Both the position numbers and the translations under genes were made by a program. From the NCBI GenBank assembly GCA_963576475.1, contig OY754964.1:49102432-49166431 (forward strand): DNA of 64,000 nt, read 5' to 3'. The notes under the pieces are model-generated. The model worked only from the letters and a program-made list of their open reading frames with translations. It was not told where the DNA came from and ran no database searches. This document shows positions 9,492 through 20,884 of the stretch, piece after piece; position 1 is the first letter of the stretch; each line of letters opens with the position of its first letter. The DNA comes from Molanna angustata (lineage: Eukaryota; Arthropoda; Insecta; Trichoptera; Molannidae).

Positions 9492-10060
9492 GAAAACTAC
9501 ATATATTCTTTATATTATAGTTTTCTTCAAATATCAATGGTGAGGTGTGTTGGTTTTTGCTGAACATTAAAATGTCTATTGCCTAGAATTATTGCATTAG
9601 GAAAAAAACATAAAAGTCGATATGCAGAATAATAGACTTAAGGTGTTTCCAAAAAAATAAATTTTTATCACAACGGAAAGAAGCGTCTTCATGGTTGAAT
9701 TATATAAGTTGAACACGCAACATATATTTTTCGATAATATTTTTTTAATAAATTATTTTCTACCAAACATAAATAAATTGCACAATTTCTATGATATACC
9801 GAAGGTTTTGATTTATACAATAACGAATAAATTATGAAAATTTACAATATCACATTTTTTAAGAAATTTTGTAACAATTTTATAATATGTCATGATGATT
9901 TTGTAGGTATGGCGTAGGTACCTATTTTAAAAGTTAGTGTTCTTTTTTCAGCCCAAATTACAATAAGTTCAATAGAATTCATAAAGAAATACATACAACA
10001 TATAATCACCATCAACATTTGGGTCTCATGTACAACATCCAAGCAGTTTAAAAATTCTAT
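9492..10060. other. no gene recognised
   Basis: AT-rich sequence with short ORFs only. No element terminus seen. Confidence 0.5.
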
Positions 10061-10061
10061 C

Positions 10062-10235
10062 GACTGTCGATTTGTTCAAGAGAATTTATTTCTCTTAACA
10101 TATCGACAAAGTTTCAATCCAAGATCCGCGAGATTTTGTATGGTCAGGTCTACATAATTGTGATTTTTTTACTTTGAAGTAAAAAAAAACACCTACTTAG
10201 AGGCTTCACAGCATATATGTTATCCAACTGTTGCC
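10062..10235 (-). mobile_element. family C repeat, terminal fragment
   Basis: It begins CTGTCGATTTGTTCAAGAG and continues with CTTAACATATCGACAAAG and ACTTAGAGGCTTC. The complement matches the ends of the family C copies near 15850-16001 and 59730-60045. CTGTCGAT is the terminal inverted motif of the family. Confidence 0.6.
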
Positions 10236-10624
10236 ATCTACATTTAGATCTCATGTGTTGCGTTTACTTTGTTTATTATAATTTATTTTTTAGCCAAGGC
10301 ATGTGCAAGCAGAATAAACGTTTAGGTATCTATTTTATTCATGTGTGTATCTAAATTGCTATTCTCGTTCGAAGAAGTAAGAGAGATTTTGAATAGGTAC
10401 CCATGTTTTGACCCCTTAGGCATTTCACTTTCAAACAAATTTTTAGACTAAAGAAATTTCATGTAGGTTGATACAGGAGAAACACACACATATAAATTAT
10501 ACCAGGTAAAATTTTATCTCAAAACATTTTAATTATAATTATTTTCATAGAACACGTTTCTTTTGTGGCCTTTTGAATACTTACTTGATTATTAAAAAAA
10601 ATTCTTTAACGTTTGGTTGTTAAA
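10236..10624. other. no gene recognised
   Basis: Unassigned AT-rich DNA. A family C continuation may be hidden by decay. Confidence 0.4.
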
Positions 10625-11306
10625 AAATATTTATTTATTTATTTATTTGAATCTTCTTGTACATACAATTTGTACACTGGCGGGCTTATTGCCTAATGGC
10701 AATTTCTTCCAACCAACCAGAGTTAATGTTAAGTATACAAAACAATGTGTACTATGGCAATCAGTTACATAATCACATTACAAAATAAATAAATACAGCA
10801 GAATAAAAGTAAAAAAAAAAACAAATAAGATAGCATAAAAAAAACAATTCATAGCAATGATAGGAAAACTAAAGGATTAGGAAAGGAAGAGGAGAGGAAG
10901 ATGTAATCAGGTATTGTCAGATAAATATTTTTGCTTTAGCCTTTTCTTGAAGATGTTTAATGAGATAGACAACGTAATATCGGGACTTAGGCTATTCCAT
11001 AGCCTAGCCGAATGTACTTGAAATGAAGAGCTTAAAAAATCAGAACTATGAATAGGGATAGATCGTAAAGCACGTTCAGCAGATCGAAGTGGACGCCCGT
11101 GGCTTGAAAGATAAGTGAATTTATCTTTGAGATACTGAGGTAAATTTGGATTGAAAAGGACATTGTATAGTAATGACAAGATATGTATATTACGTCGTTG
11201 TCGTATCTTGGGCCAATGAAGAAGATTACGGTAATGAGAAATATGATCAAATTTTTTTAGTCCAAAGATAAAACGGATGCAAACATTTTGAAGGCGTTCA
11301 AGTTTG
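10625..11306 (-). mobile_element. 5'-truncated LINE, C-terminal RT plus 3' UTR
   Basis: Minus-strand element. The coding end lies at 11306-10907 in one open frame: LERLQNVCIRFIFGLKKF, then HWPKIRQRRNIHILSLLYN and FQVHSARLWNSLSP, ending KQKYLSDNT and a stop. The UTR holds the conserved GCGGGCTTATTGCC word (10681-10694) and ends in (AAAT)n at 10625-10648. The C-terminus has the same layout as the LINE at 61364-64000 (RVQNACARFCF), so the two probably belong to one lineage. Confidence 0.82.
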
Positions 11307-12893
11307 AAATTTCAAACAAAAGTTTCAAGTTCAAAATATCTAGTTAACATTTTAAAAAAATGTTGAAATATTATAAATAGTTGAACAAATCTAAAATGAA
11401 TCAAAATTTTTTCTACATCACATAACTTCTCAGATCTTTCTTTAAAGGATTCTTCAATATTTTTCTCTCAGATCTTCACTAATGAAGACATTTGACAAGA
11501 CTCGACATCACGGAAATAATGGAGGAAGATAATCGAGCTCAGCAATGAAGTTTATTAACATTAGATTCAGGCATATAAATCATTTAGATTAAAATAAATT
11601 GTATTAATTTGTACAAAAAATATTGACAATTTCATACTAACCATTGATATAAGAATTTTTTTATGATTGCATGTGGATTAATATAAGATCATGATCGAAT
11701 ACTGATGGAAGTATTTTTGAAATTGATATACGATAAGAACGTTTTAAGATCGTATCAGGAGTATGTCAATGTTAGGTTCATAACTATGCACCTATTAGAG
11801 CTTTGAAGGATTTATATAAATTTACGAACATTTTTTAACACCAATAAAAATGTTGTGAAACGAGAAATTGTTTTTTATAAACTTTATGTACAAGTGTACT
11901 AAGATAAGTTTATTGCCATAAAATAATTTCTTCCAATCTAAAACATTTTCAGTGAATACAAATTTCATTATGTAATGCAAAGTTTTTTCTGATTAAATTA
12001 TTCTGTTGAAAATATATTTTAATAAAGATTTTAACAAAACGTAACGACAGAATATTTCAATTTTCCTTAGGTGCAGGATATTCCTGTAAAAAAAGGATAT
12101 TTCATTTATCGATTACAGAACATTTCTTCACACCGACTGCAGATGAAATGAATTATTTTTTACATTTATTTATAAAAATATAGTTTTTATTCAATTATTT
12201 GAAATGACACTCCTTTCCTTGATTGGAATTTTAATTAATTGATAAAAATGTTTGAATTCAGTGCGAGTTTTCTGGGTTAGATTTTTTGCAGAAAATAGAT
12301 ATATAAAAAAAAATATGTAGTAAGTTGTTCATACTTTGGGCATAAAACATTGCAAAGTTGGAAGAACTTGCTGTATGGCAGTAAATTTGTTACTGACAGA
12401 CGGTACGAGGAATTGAAAAAATATTGTTGTTTTGAATTGAATTACATGTCTACTGATTTTATTTAATTTTATTTTGTTTAATAAGTTGAAAAAATAACTA
12501 AAAAACTGTAATATTGTGAATATGTAATATCAACATAAAAAACAAAAAAAAAAAACAATATATATTATTCTTTAAACAGGATTAAAAAATACTAAATTTG
12601 GAATTGTAACTAATTTCGAGATGAATAATTTTTTCATGGCCCACAATTGAACCTATTTGTGTTTGTGTTATAAAATTTTATAAATTCATGACTTCAAAGT
12701 AGCGTTAAATGTAAATTTAAGTAAAAGTTGATTTTCCTTTCGAATTCTAATTAATATTCATTAATAAGTATAATTTAAATAAATAATTGCATTTACAATT
12801 TTGTTTTGTAATTCATGGAGAATTTAATAACAAAAAAAATACTAAATTCAGATATCAATAAATATAACTAGATTAAATTGATATTTAACTTAC
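11307..12893. other. no gene recognised; possible intron
   Basis: AT-rich sequence with no clear element. It lies directly downstream of the candidate first exon at 12894-12942 (minus) and would be its first intron. Possible acceptors occur on the minus strand, for example TTCATCTGCAG near 12135 and CTTTTTTTACAG near 12080. The sequence after each gives only 5-10 residues before a stop. Confidence 0.35.
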
Positions 12894-12942
12894 CTTGCAT
12901 CAGTATCATCAAGAACGTAACGGCAATATTTAATTCAAACAT
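12894..12942 (-). CDS. candidate first coding exon with signal peptide
   Basis: Minus strand ATG at 12942-12940 opens MFELNIAVTFLMILMQ, a short charged start and a hydrophobic run typical of a secretory signal. It is cut at AAG|GTAAGT (exon end 12894, intron GT at 12893-12892), a perfect donor. The exon is 49 nt, so the intron is phase 1. The following exon was not found. It could lie to the left in this window or beyond it. It might belong to the same minus-strand gene as 6657-5599, but nothing proves that. Confidence 0.45.
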
Positions 12943-13299
12943 CTTTATTAGGTGAAGTCTATGGCCCTATAAACATGTCTCATAACTCAACTGTTGATTT
13001 CATTAAATAATTATATTCCAGAATGTACAATCTGCGTCACATTAAAACTTAACTTTTCATCAGAGTTTCTTCCAACCCAGTTTACCGTACTCACATCATA
13101 TCATTATTATTTTCCATTGGGACGCAAGTTAAATAAGTATATGTCGCGAAATTTGGGTTCAATTTACGTAAACGTTTTATTAACTCGATATGAAAACTTA
13201 TTCATTTCACTTTATGACTCGGTAATTTTCAAATACGTACAATTTTCACGTTGGGATAAATTAAATTTTCCAACCCAGCTCTCGCACACCTAAGAAATA

Positions 13300-13770
13300 T
13301 TTAAGTCGGACTAAAGTTAGTTTTAATTAATGCTGCACACGCGAATAACGCACGACTTCGCTATTTTAAGGCGCTAATGGTACTTTATTAGGCTCGAATT
13401 GACGGGTGCCAAGCACGTGGATATAGGTATGTTAAAGTAAATACGTAAACGTAGGGAAAATCTGAGTTCGTAGAGCGGCGTAGAACTAACCGTGGCAGGC
13501 GTCCGTAGCACACGACGAACGGCAAGCGACTGGCTGGAGTCCAACCGTAGATTCTGCTACGAAGTACGCCAACGGATTGAGTCAAATATACCTATCAGTT
13601 GGCGAATTCCGATATACATTGCGACCGACGGGTCTGAAGCGTTTTATTAAAGCGAATTATGGCAACAGGCGGGTATGTTTATACCGTCTTCTGAATTTTG
13701 ATATTTTATGACGTCTTACACTCTTTTTATGCGCTCTTTTAATAAGGGCACAATTCGAATGGTAAATGAC
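13300..13770 (-). promoter_or_regulatory. CpG-rich region upstream of the candidate first exon
   Basis: This stretch has many CG dinucleotides (GCGAATAACGCACGAC, GAGCGGCGTAG, GCGACCGACGG) against a very AT-rich background. It lies 0.36-0.83 kb upstream of the signal-peptide exon. No TATA box or initiator stands out, so promoter function is inference from position and composition. A short minus-strand ORF (13585-13388) shows no recognisable protein. Confidence 0.3.
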
Positions 13771-14215
13771 GACGTTTGCGAAGTGAAAATTTCAATGAAA
13801 CAGATAAATCCATAATCAGTGAGTCTAAAGCACGTAATTTTCATACTTTGAACACTGTAAAAAAATATTTAATACATGTATATGATGATGTAGAAAGCAG
13901 TGTCGACCCCGTACCCTGTAAATCGTACCCCGATAGAAACGGGACACAAGCGCTAAGGGGAAAGGGGAATGAAAGCAGTGTCGACATTATGTTTTAATAA
14001 CCATCATAGTAAGCAAAACCTGTGCCATGATGGTTATTGCAATACTATACATAAATATAAAACATTACCTACTCGTTAATACATTCAAAACATTATTTTC
14101 ATATAAAAAATCATAAATCTAATACAAATATGCACATATATATAATTATAATATGCAAACATATAAAAAACTAACCTAAAAATATAAACCAAAATAACAT
14201 TTTTTTAGTATCTGA
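13771..14215. other. short direct duplication and hairpin
   Basis: GAAAGCAGTGTCGAC occurs twice (about 13895 and 13971) around a GC-richer 60-bp stretch. AATAACCATCAT and its complement form a small hairpin near 13996-14040. No gene is seen. Confidence 0.5.
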
Positions 14216-14680
14216 ATAGAGACGAAGTTGGAATATTAAAGGAAAACTAGGAACTCAAGGCAAATACATGGCTTAAGATAATAAAAATAATAATAAACAC
14301 TTCCTTGCACCCTGCGCAAGTGGCGAGTTTATTGCCGTACGCCAATATCTTCCAACTAATCAGTGTTTCCAGCCCAGAGAAGCAATAATTAATAATTTTA
14401 TTTCAGTTCGTGAGCAGGGGAGTGCAATGCATCACAAACCATAACATACATAGGTATATACATTATTTAAAAATTAGGTACCTATACATACAAATAAATA
14501 GAATAACAGTGAGAAAAGTAAGCATAAAGAACAAACAAAAAAATAAAGAAAAGAATAACACATCAATTAAGACCTTTCATTGGATGGCATACACGATCAC
14601 TTTATGCGCTTGCGCAACGTTCACCAATTATGACTTCTTATTGAGTTCCCTTTGTTTGCGTATATGCAACAATAAAAAAA
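14216..14680 (-). mobile_element. family B copy, interrupted and 5'-inverted
   Basis: Antisense B sequence appears at about 14216-14270 (AATAGAGACGAAGTTGGAATA) and resumes at 14575-14650 (GATCACTTTATGCGCTTGCG). The sense-oriented 3' end TGTTTGCGTATATGCAAC follows directly at 14653. The middle is replaced by LINE UTR. The switch of strand next to the 3' end resembles the inversions produced by twin priming. Confidence 0.6.
14290..14560 (-). mobile_element. LINE 3'-UTR fragment
   Basis: GGCGAGTTTATTGCCGTACG and ATCTTCCAACTAATCAG match the antisense UTR motif of the 10.6 kb LINE in degraded form. The copy lies inside the family B element. Confidence 0.5.
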
Positions 14681-14855
14681 ATTGATCAGACAACCTCAAT
14701 AACAAAAAACATTACGTGTCATCGCGGTGTGAACTCGATTACGCCATTTAACATAATATATTTACATTTTCACGTACATTCATACATACAAACGCATACA
14801 CACACGAGCATTGAAAAATTACAATATTTCCACATGTAGGTATAATAAATTTTAA

Positions 14856-15038
14856 ATCAGGGGGCAAGTCTGGTCTAAATCAAAACCCTCATGTTTACCC
14901 ATATCATGGATTTAATTATCTTATGGAGTTCTATAATATCCTAACATATTAAATAAGTCCATAAGATAATTATATCCATGATATGGGTAAGCATGGATGG
15001 TTTTGTTTTCGACGGCTGACCAGACTTGCCCCCCTGAT
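14856..15038. mobile_element. MITE E, copy 1 (palindromic)
   Basis: The ends ATCAGGGGGCAAGTCTGGTC and GACCAGACTTGCCCCCCTGA are inverted repeats. The arms continue inward (TTTACCCATATCATGGAT against ATCCATGATATGGGTAA), so almost the whole 180 bp folds back. Other copies are at 33572-33759, 35055-35242 and 57952-58485, with a remnant at 45486-45510. No coding capacity. Confidence 0.88.
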
Positions 15039-16001
15039 CAATATTATTCTAAAAATATGAAAAACTTAAATACATTAGTATAAACACTTAAACAAAAATT
15101 AATGAATATTTTAAGATATTATGTTTTCTATATGTAGGTATGTATGTCAGGATAGGATAGTATGGAGGTCAGTCTGTTTTTCCTACCCAGAATATGAAAA
15201 CAGCATGATGTATGTGTGTAGATTGAGTAGGTATCAAACTATTCAGTGAGATATTGTGTAGTGTTTACAGCCTTACAAATTGTATGAAACGATGTCGTCA
15301 CTAAAATCACTTTTATAAAAAATAGTATTAAAAAATTGAGATGTACTTTAATAATGTTTATTTTTTATAGAAAATTAAATAAACTAGTTGGGGTGTTCCG
15401 GCTTTTTTCGATATTTTTAAAAACTTAGGAAATATAGGCAATTAAACACATATTTAATCATAAATATTTTTTTCTTAATAAAAATGTTTGAGAAACTCAT
15501 GAGGAATTAAAAAAAATGAGCTTCAATATTTGTCTACATTTATACTAATTTTCAGCGGTCTAGCTTTGATGGTTTTTTTTTAGATACATGGAAAAATAAA
15601 TTAAAATTTCAAAAGTGGATTACCCCAGATTTAAACTAAATTCAAAATTCTGAGTATAAAAGATTTTTAGACCTAAAACTTAATATTTTCTGAAATAACT
15701 ACAATATTTTCTGAAATTTTAGGCTCTGTGCATTCAGCAGATCAGAAATTATAAGGGGGGGGGGACAGACACACACACACAGACACACTTAATGTTTTAC
15801 TCGGAATTCTGAGTAAATCCATATACCTATATGTAGAACATGTACACATGCTGCTGACATAGAAGTTGGTGTTCTTTGACTTCAAAATTGATAAAACCGT
15901 AAAAATATAGACCATGCATACAAATCTCACGTATCTTGGCTTGATACTTTGTCGATATGCTAAGATAAATAAATCCTGTTAAAAAAAAATCGACAGTTGG
16001 A
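15039..16001 (+). mobile_element. family C repeat, copy 1
   Basis: It shares with 16469-18302 and 59127-60045, in order: GGATAGTATGGAGGTCAG, TACCCAGAATATG, GAAACGATGTCGTCAC, TAAACTAGTTGGGGTGTTCC, GGAAAAATAAATT, AGCAGATCAGAAATTATAAG, TTGTCGATATGCTAAGA and the terminus AATCGACAGTTGG. The start is obscured by MITE E. About 1 kb, no coding sequence. Short ends (CTGTCGAT) suggest a non-autonomous DNA element. Confidence 0.65.
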
Positions 16002-16862
16002 TAATATACATGTAAGTACTTTATGTTTCCCTCACTCAAAGTTGATTAAAAAAAACGAATCCTCGCATAATTATGATTAAACTTGTAATAAAACGATATT
16101 ATTTTCCAAGGACCGAAAGAAATAATGAGATTGGGAATGCTTTGAAGCGGAAATGATTCTAGATTTTGATTCGAAAAATCTTTCATTTCACTTCCACTAA
16201 TAATGTGAAAATTCTTTAATGTTTGATTCTTTGTGTTTACGATAAAAGGAATGTTACAATTCATACAACTAACATAATATGTACCATACATTATCATATT
16301 TGGTACAATAGACGACACAGTATTTCAAAAGTACCTACTAACATTCGCCTGTTAGCTAATTTATTTATCAAGTTTATTATTTTGAAAGGTAAGTAATAAA
16401 AAATAAATATTTTCTTCACAATCACTATTGATGACCAATACAATACTATATATAATAATGATTACACGAACTGTCGATGGTGATAGTATGTTTAGTTGAA
16501 GAATGCATTCCAAGTTATAAACCCTTAAATCCAAATTATTGCATATTTTAAAATATTTTGCTTTCTATACAAAACATGTATAGAAAACGATAGTGTGGGT
16601 CAGTCCTTTTTTATCTACCCAGAATATGTAACAGCTTGATGTATGTATGCATGGAGTTTAAGTATCAAACTATTGAGAGTCCCCGTACATTTTGCGTATT
16701 TTGCCATACATATTGTATGAAACGATGTCGTCACAAAAAACAATTTATACAAAAAAATTAATGAAATGATTGTGATATTATATTTTTTATTTAATAAAAA
16801 TAATTGATATACATTAAAAATAATAAAAAATAACATTTCATAAATATACATTATAAAATTAT

Positions 16863-17110
16863 GGTAATATAGATAATATTTATCTATATTACCTCAGTTG
16901 AGTTTGGATTTCGTGTTCGAGGAAGGAAGAGCATAGTCATTATCTTCATTCGTTTCTGGGTGAAGTCGAAGTAAACAGGCGTCAGATTTCGCAACAGAAA
17001 GCCAACGATCATCAATGAAGCACACGTTTGCACGCATACAAACCGACGAACGCCGGTCGTCCGTCGCAAAACTACATTCCGTCACACTGCCACCTCTCCC
17101 ATGATTCAAT
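16863..17110 (-). other. GC-rich coding-like island with hairpin
   Basis: GGTAATATAGATAA at 16863 pairs with its complement ending at 16893. The next 215 bp are CpG-rich and hold a minus-strand frame of 71 residues (17109-16894: MNHGRGGSVTECSF, then CFIDDRWLSVAKSDACL). It is absent from the other family C copies. It may be a captured exon or a different small element. I do not recognise the protein. Confidence 0.35.
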
Positions 17111-17298
17111 AACCTATAGGTACTACTGTAATGTATTTATTTTTAATAAAAAAATATTTTATCTAGTTGGTGTGTTTCGGTGTTCTTTGATTTAAAATAT
17201 AAAATGAATTATAGGCAGTAAAACACATAAGTTTGTCTTAAAAAAAATATTTTCTTTATAAAAAAAGTTTGATACACCCTGGGACTTTTACTTCATAT

Positions 17299-17860
17299 TT
17301 TTACTCCTCACTAACACAAGGTGATATAGTGGGGAGTTATGATTTCGCAATTTTTAAGGGTATTTTTTTTTTGCAGATTATCAACTAGTATCATGCTGAG
17401 ATTGTTTTCTGAAAGTTTCATCACAATGTTTCTGTGTGTGTGTGCTATGTACGGCGTGTTCATTTTTTACTTTATCGATTATAGACTAAAGTACTCATTC
17501 GATTCTATTCAAATTTTGCAAATATGTATATCTAATACTTGATTAGATCCCATTAGATTTTGAACGATATATGAATAGTGCTTCTCGATTTTTTTAACTG
17601 TCAAATATTTATAAGTGACCCCAAGCTCAGGAAACTTAAAATTTGAAATTTTAGTTTTCAAATTCGTAAAAAGGCACATCACTTTCATAAAATGGCATTG
17701 AAGAGTTATCAAGTTTTCATAATAAAATATTTAAATAAAAAATAATTTAACAAACTCATTTCATGAAAATGTTGGAAATTTTCCATACAAAATTTGAATA
17801 GTTTATAGAATGACTTGTTAGTGAGGAGTTTAGCGTTGGCCACAACCCACTCGTTTTTGT
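17299..17860 (+). mobile_element. family A repeat, copy A2
   Basis: The left end TTTTTACTCCTCACTA and right end GTGAGGAGTTTAGCGTTGGC then CACAACCCACTCGTTTTT match A1. The interior is collinear (GATTATCAACTAGTATCATG, AGTGACCCCAAG). It sits inside family C copy 2. Confidence 0.75.
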
Positions 17861-18497
17861 AAGATATTGTATTTGTTAACTTTTTAGCGTTTTAGCTTTT
17901 ATGGTTTTTGGGATAAGTGGAAAAATAATTTAAAAAGTTTTAAACCCTGAATGACACAAAAGTTTAAGGTTGTGAGAAAAAAAATTGTGGGCCTAAAATT
18001 GTATAGTATTTTCAGAAATTTTAGACTCTGCGGATCAAGCGGATCAAAAGTTATAAGGGACGGACGGACACAAGCACACACATACACATAGACACACTAA
18101 AAGTTATACTCCGAATTCTCAGTTCAACCATACATATATTATGTAACCTTTATGCTTGGAAGCCTCTTAGTTGTTTTTATTATTCAAAGTTGAAAAAACT
18201 ATGCAAAATATTCTCTTTTGCATACGATTCTCTCACAAGGGACTAAGGTTAATTCTGTCAATTTATTATGAGGAATAGTTTTTTTTGAACAAATCGACAG
18301 ATGGATTAATTTATTGTTGAATGAATTTAGTTACTAAATACCATAATACCATTGAATAAATAAAATATCATCACAATACGGGTAACCAGCGACAGGTGTG
18401 CACCACTTACAAAAGAAAGCACGACACATACGTGGCATATAAGTCTTGTGTCTTTTGAAAATGCCTAATTTGGAATGGGTGGTAAACCTAAAATAAC

Positions 18498-18875
18498 TTT
18501 TATTTCTTTTAATAAAAAATGACTTTGTCCTTGTTAAACAAGTAGGTACATATACATCTTCCTACACGGAAAAAAAAATTCAAAAAATTTCTTCAGTCAA
18601 GAATATTTTTTCATATATAACGAAAAAATTATTCTCTCAAATTAAGATTTTTTTGTTTTATCTCAAAACAGTATTTTCTTAATTCAAATAAATATGTTTG
18701 AATTAAGAAAATATTGTTAAATATGACTGAAGAAAACTTTTTTTTCTGTGTACGTTCCCTAAAATAAGCATAAATGCTTGTGCTATAGTTGAACGAAATC
18801 GGTCGAGGCAAGATTCGAACTCGCGACCATTGGATTGCTAGTCCAGCGCGATAACAGCTCTGCCATCGACCCATC
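18498..18875 (-). mobile_element. tRNA-derived SINE G interrupted by a MITE
   Basis: Same body as 9309-9491, with B box GCGAGTTCGAATCT and head GATGGCAGAGCTGTTATCGC on the minus strand. It is split between CTTCCTA and CGTTCCCT by the 186-bp element at 18565-18750. The intact copy at 9365 reads CTTCCTACATTTC across the same point. Confidence 0.8.
18565..18750. mobile_element. mariner-like MITE with TA duplication
   Basis: The ends CACGGAAAAAAAAATTC and GAAAACTTTTTTTTCTGTG are inverted repeats that extend inward (TTTCTTCAGTCA). It is flanked by TA at 18563-18564 and 18751-18752, the target duplication of Tc1/mariner elements. The empty site is visible in the SINE copy at 9.3 kb. Confidence 0.8.
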
Positions 18876-19249
18876 TAAATTTATTTAGCCTTTGTTCTTG
18901 CAATCATTTCTATAACCATCGTTATAGGGGGTATATAAACATAATAACATCTCACGTACATAGTTCAGCAATGAGATCTACCATATATTCTGAATGTTGT
19001 TTATTTAGGTGATAAGTGCCTGGTATGTGCATGGAGATACAAGTATATGTCATACTTATTTTTTATATAAGGTAATGCCCATCCGCACACATGTCCCTGG
19101 TTGGTGCACATTGTTTGATACACCGTGATGGGGTAATTGTGAGTGAGTTTTAGTGAATAAATTGTAATATCATGAAATTATTGAAAAAAATACGTATTGA
19201 TTACAAAAAAATCGTTTTTAAAAATAATATGAATATGTTTATCATATGA
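18876..19249. other. no gene recognised
   Basis: Unassigned sequence between the SINE and the L2-like LINE end. Confidence 0.4.
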
Positions 19250-19815
19250 ATGTCTTTAAAATTGGAGAAAATAAATAATAATAATAAATTTGGATAATTT
19301 ATATAGCGCCGTTTTTGTGAATATCTCACCTCAAGGGCGCTGAAAAAATGATTACGTTGTATCATTTCGGCTCTGGTAAGATTTGCGAAAAAGGTGCGTT
19401 TTGAGTTTTTTCCTGAACGAAGATATATTTTCGGTTTGTCTGAGGGTATGTGGGAGCTTATTCCATGCATTTGGTCCTGCCACAGCAAATGCACGATCAC
19501 CGAAATTAGTTGTGTGCACCCTGTTTATTTCAACTAATTTCCCAACCACGGATGAAGAGGCAGAACGAAGTGATGATTGTCTGTCATTTATTGAAAGCGG
19601 AATGCACAGTTCGGAGAGGTAAGTAGGAGCCATACCACGAAGTGCTTTAAAGATTATGAGACAGAGCTTATATTCAATTCTTTCGGGGACTTTAAGCCAA
19701 TGTAGATTGCGAAGATGGTGAGAGATGTGAGAAAATTTGGAGGCTCCAGTGATGAGTCTGGCTGCAGCATTGAAAACTGACTGAATTTTATTAATTTCTT
19801 TCTTTGGTAAATTCG
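19250..19815 (-). pseudogene. L2-like LINE C-terminal fragment
   Basis: The minus-strand frame from about 19815 to 19355 is open: KKEINKIQSVFNAAARLI, then SHHLRNLHWLKVPERI, LIIFKALRGMAPTYLSEL and FGDRAFAVAGPNAWNKLP, ending near RNDTT. This is the typical C-terminus of L2/CR1-group LINEs. The 3' end is an ATT-rich tail near 19260-19290. The catalytic domain is absent through 5' truncation. Confidence 0.85.
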
Positions 19816-20884
19816 CATATATACCGACAAATTTACAGAATCCTTATGTATGTCAAGACAAAAGTGGGGTATTCTGTTTTATATCTTACCTCACAGGGTC
19901 TGTGTATGTATAGGTACGAGTATATATGCATAAAATTCACTGATTTTCTTTACGAGAGGAACAGAGACACAATTTATAGTTAATGAAATAGAAATTAAAT
20001 TTCTTATCAAATAATATAATCTGCATTGAGCTTATTTAAATAATTTATCTGACTTGTAATATTCGAATAATTGACTTTCCTGAGCAAACCCTAATTTTGG
20101 GGTTGAAATAAAGAAGTATTTTCAAAAGTATTTGTTCGGTTCATTTGTAAAGATGAAAGTAGGTAATATTTTCTCCCATTCTCCGATACTACAGGCCTAG
20201 ATTGCGTTGTTTGAGTGAATCAGACGACCAGAACCATCGGTATGTGGATTCGTGCATTATAAAGATACCAAAAAATATATATACATATATTAATATACTT
20301 GCAATGTTGAAACATGAAATACAAAAGACATATCAATTATTAAAACGACGCGACGGATTCAAATTGAACATTTCAGCAAAAAAAAAAATGGTCCATATTT
20401 TTCATCCTTTCTTCGACTAATCGAAAATTGATATGCTTTTATTCATTTCTATTATCATAGTGGTATTGGGTGCCCCGTAAGAGCCGAGAATCACCAACCA
20501 TTTTGAATAATGAGATAAGACTGGTGTGTGAAGATACACGCATGTGTTTTGGTTCCGTTTACGAAGTAATGCACACTCGCACGCCTGTCGTTGATTATCC
20601 CATATTTTGGGATAAGCCGTGGTGGTACGAATGAACGAAAAACTGGGATCGTCAAGTTGAGTTAGGATAAAATTTATTTATAGATAATTCTAAGAGTTAT
20701 GTGACGATGTCGAAGAATATTTAAGGTTAAATTTTCTTTTAGTTCTTAATTCAATCGTAAGAAATCACGTTTGGTTTGTTTTAATTAAATTTATTAATTA
20801 TTCTCAAAATAAATATTTATAGGTTGATTCTTAAAATCATAAATTATAAGCGTGCGAATTTGAAGAAGAATATGAATCTTATTT
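19816..20884. other. no gene recognised
   Basis: About 1 kb of mostly AT-rich DNA. A somewhat GC-richer part (20460-20650) contains GATTATCCCATATTTTGGGAT, a perfect short palindrome. No coding evidence. Confidence 0.4.

Larger units (their letters stand above)
16469..18302 (+). mobile_element. family C repeat, copy 2, with nested insertions
   Basis: It begins AACTGTCGATGGTGATAG and ends AAATCGACAGATGG. Relative to copy 1 it carries two extra blocks: a GC-richer island (about 16894-17110, preceded by a perfect hairpin) and a complete family A element (17299-17860). Confidence 0.65.

Noticed and set aside
12060..12140. Second exon of the signal-peptide gene
   Set aside because: Two acceptor-like sites exist on the minus strand, but joining to either gives a stop after 5-10 residues, so neither is convincing.
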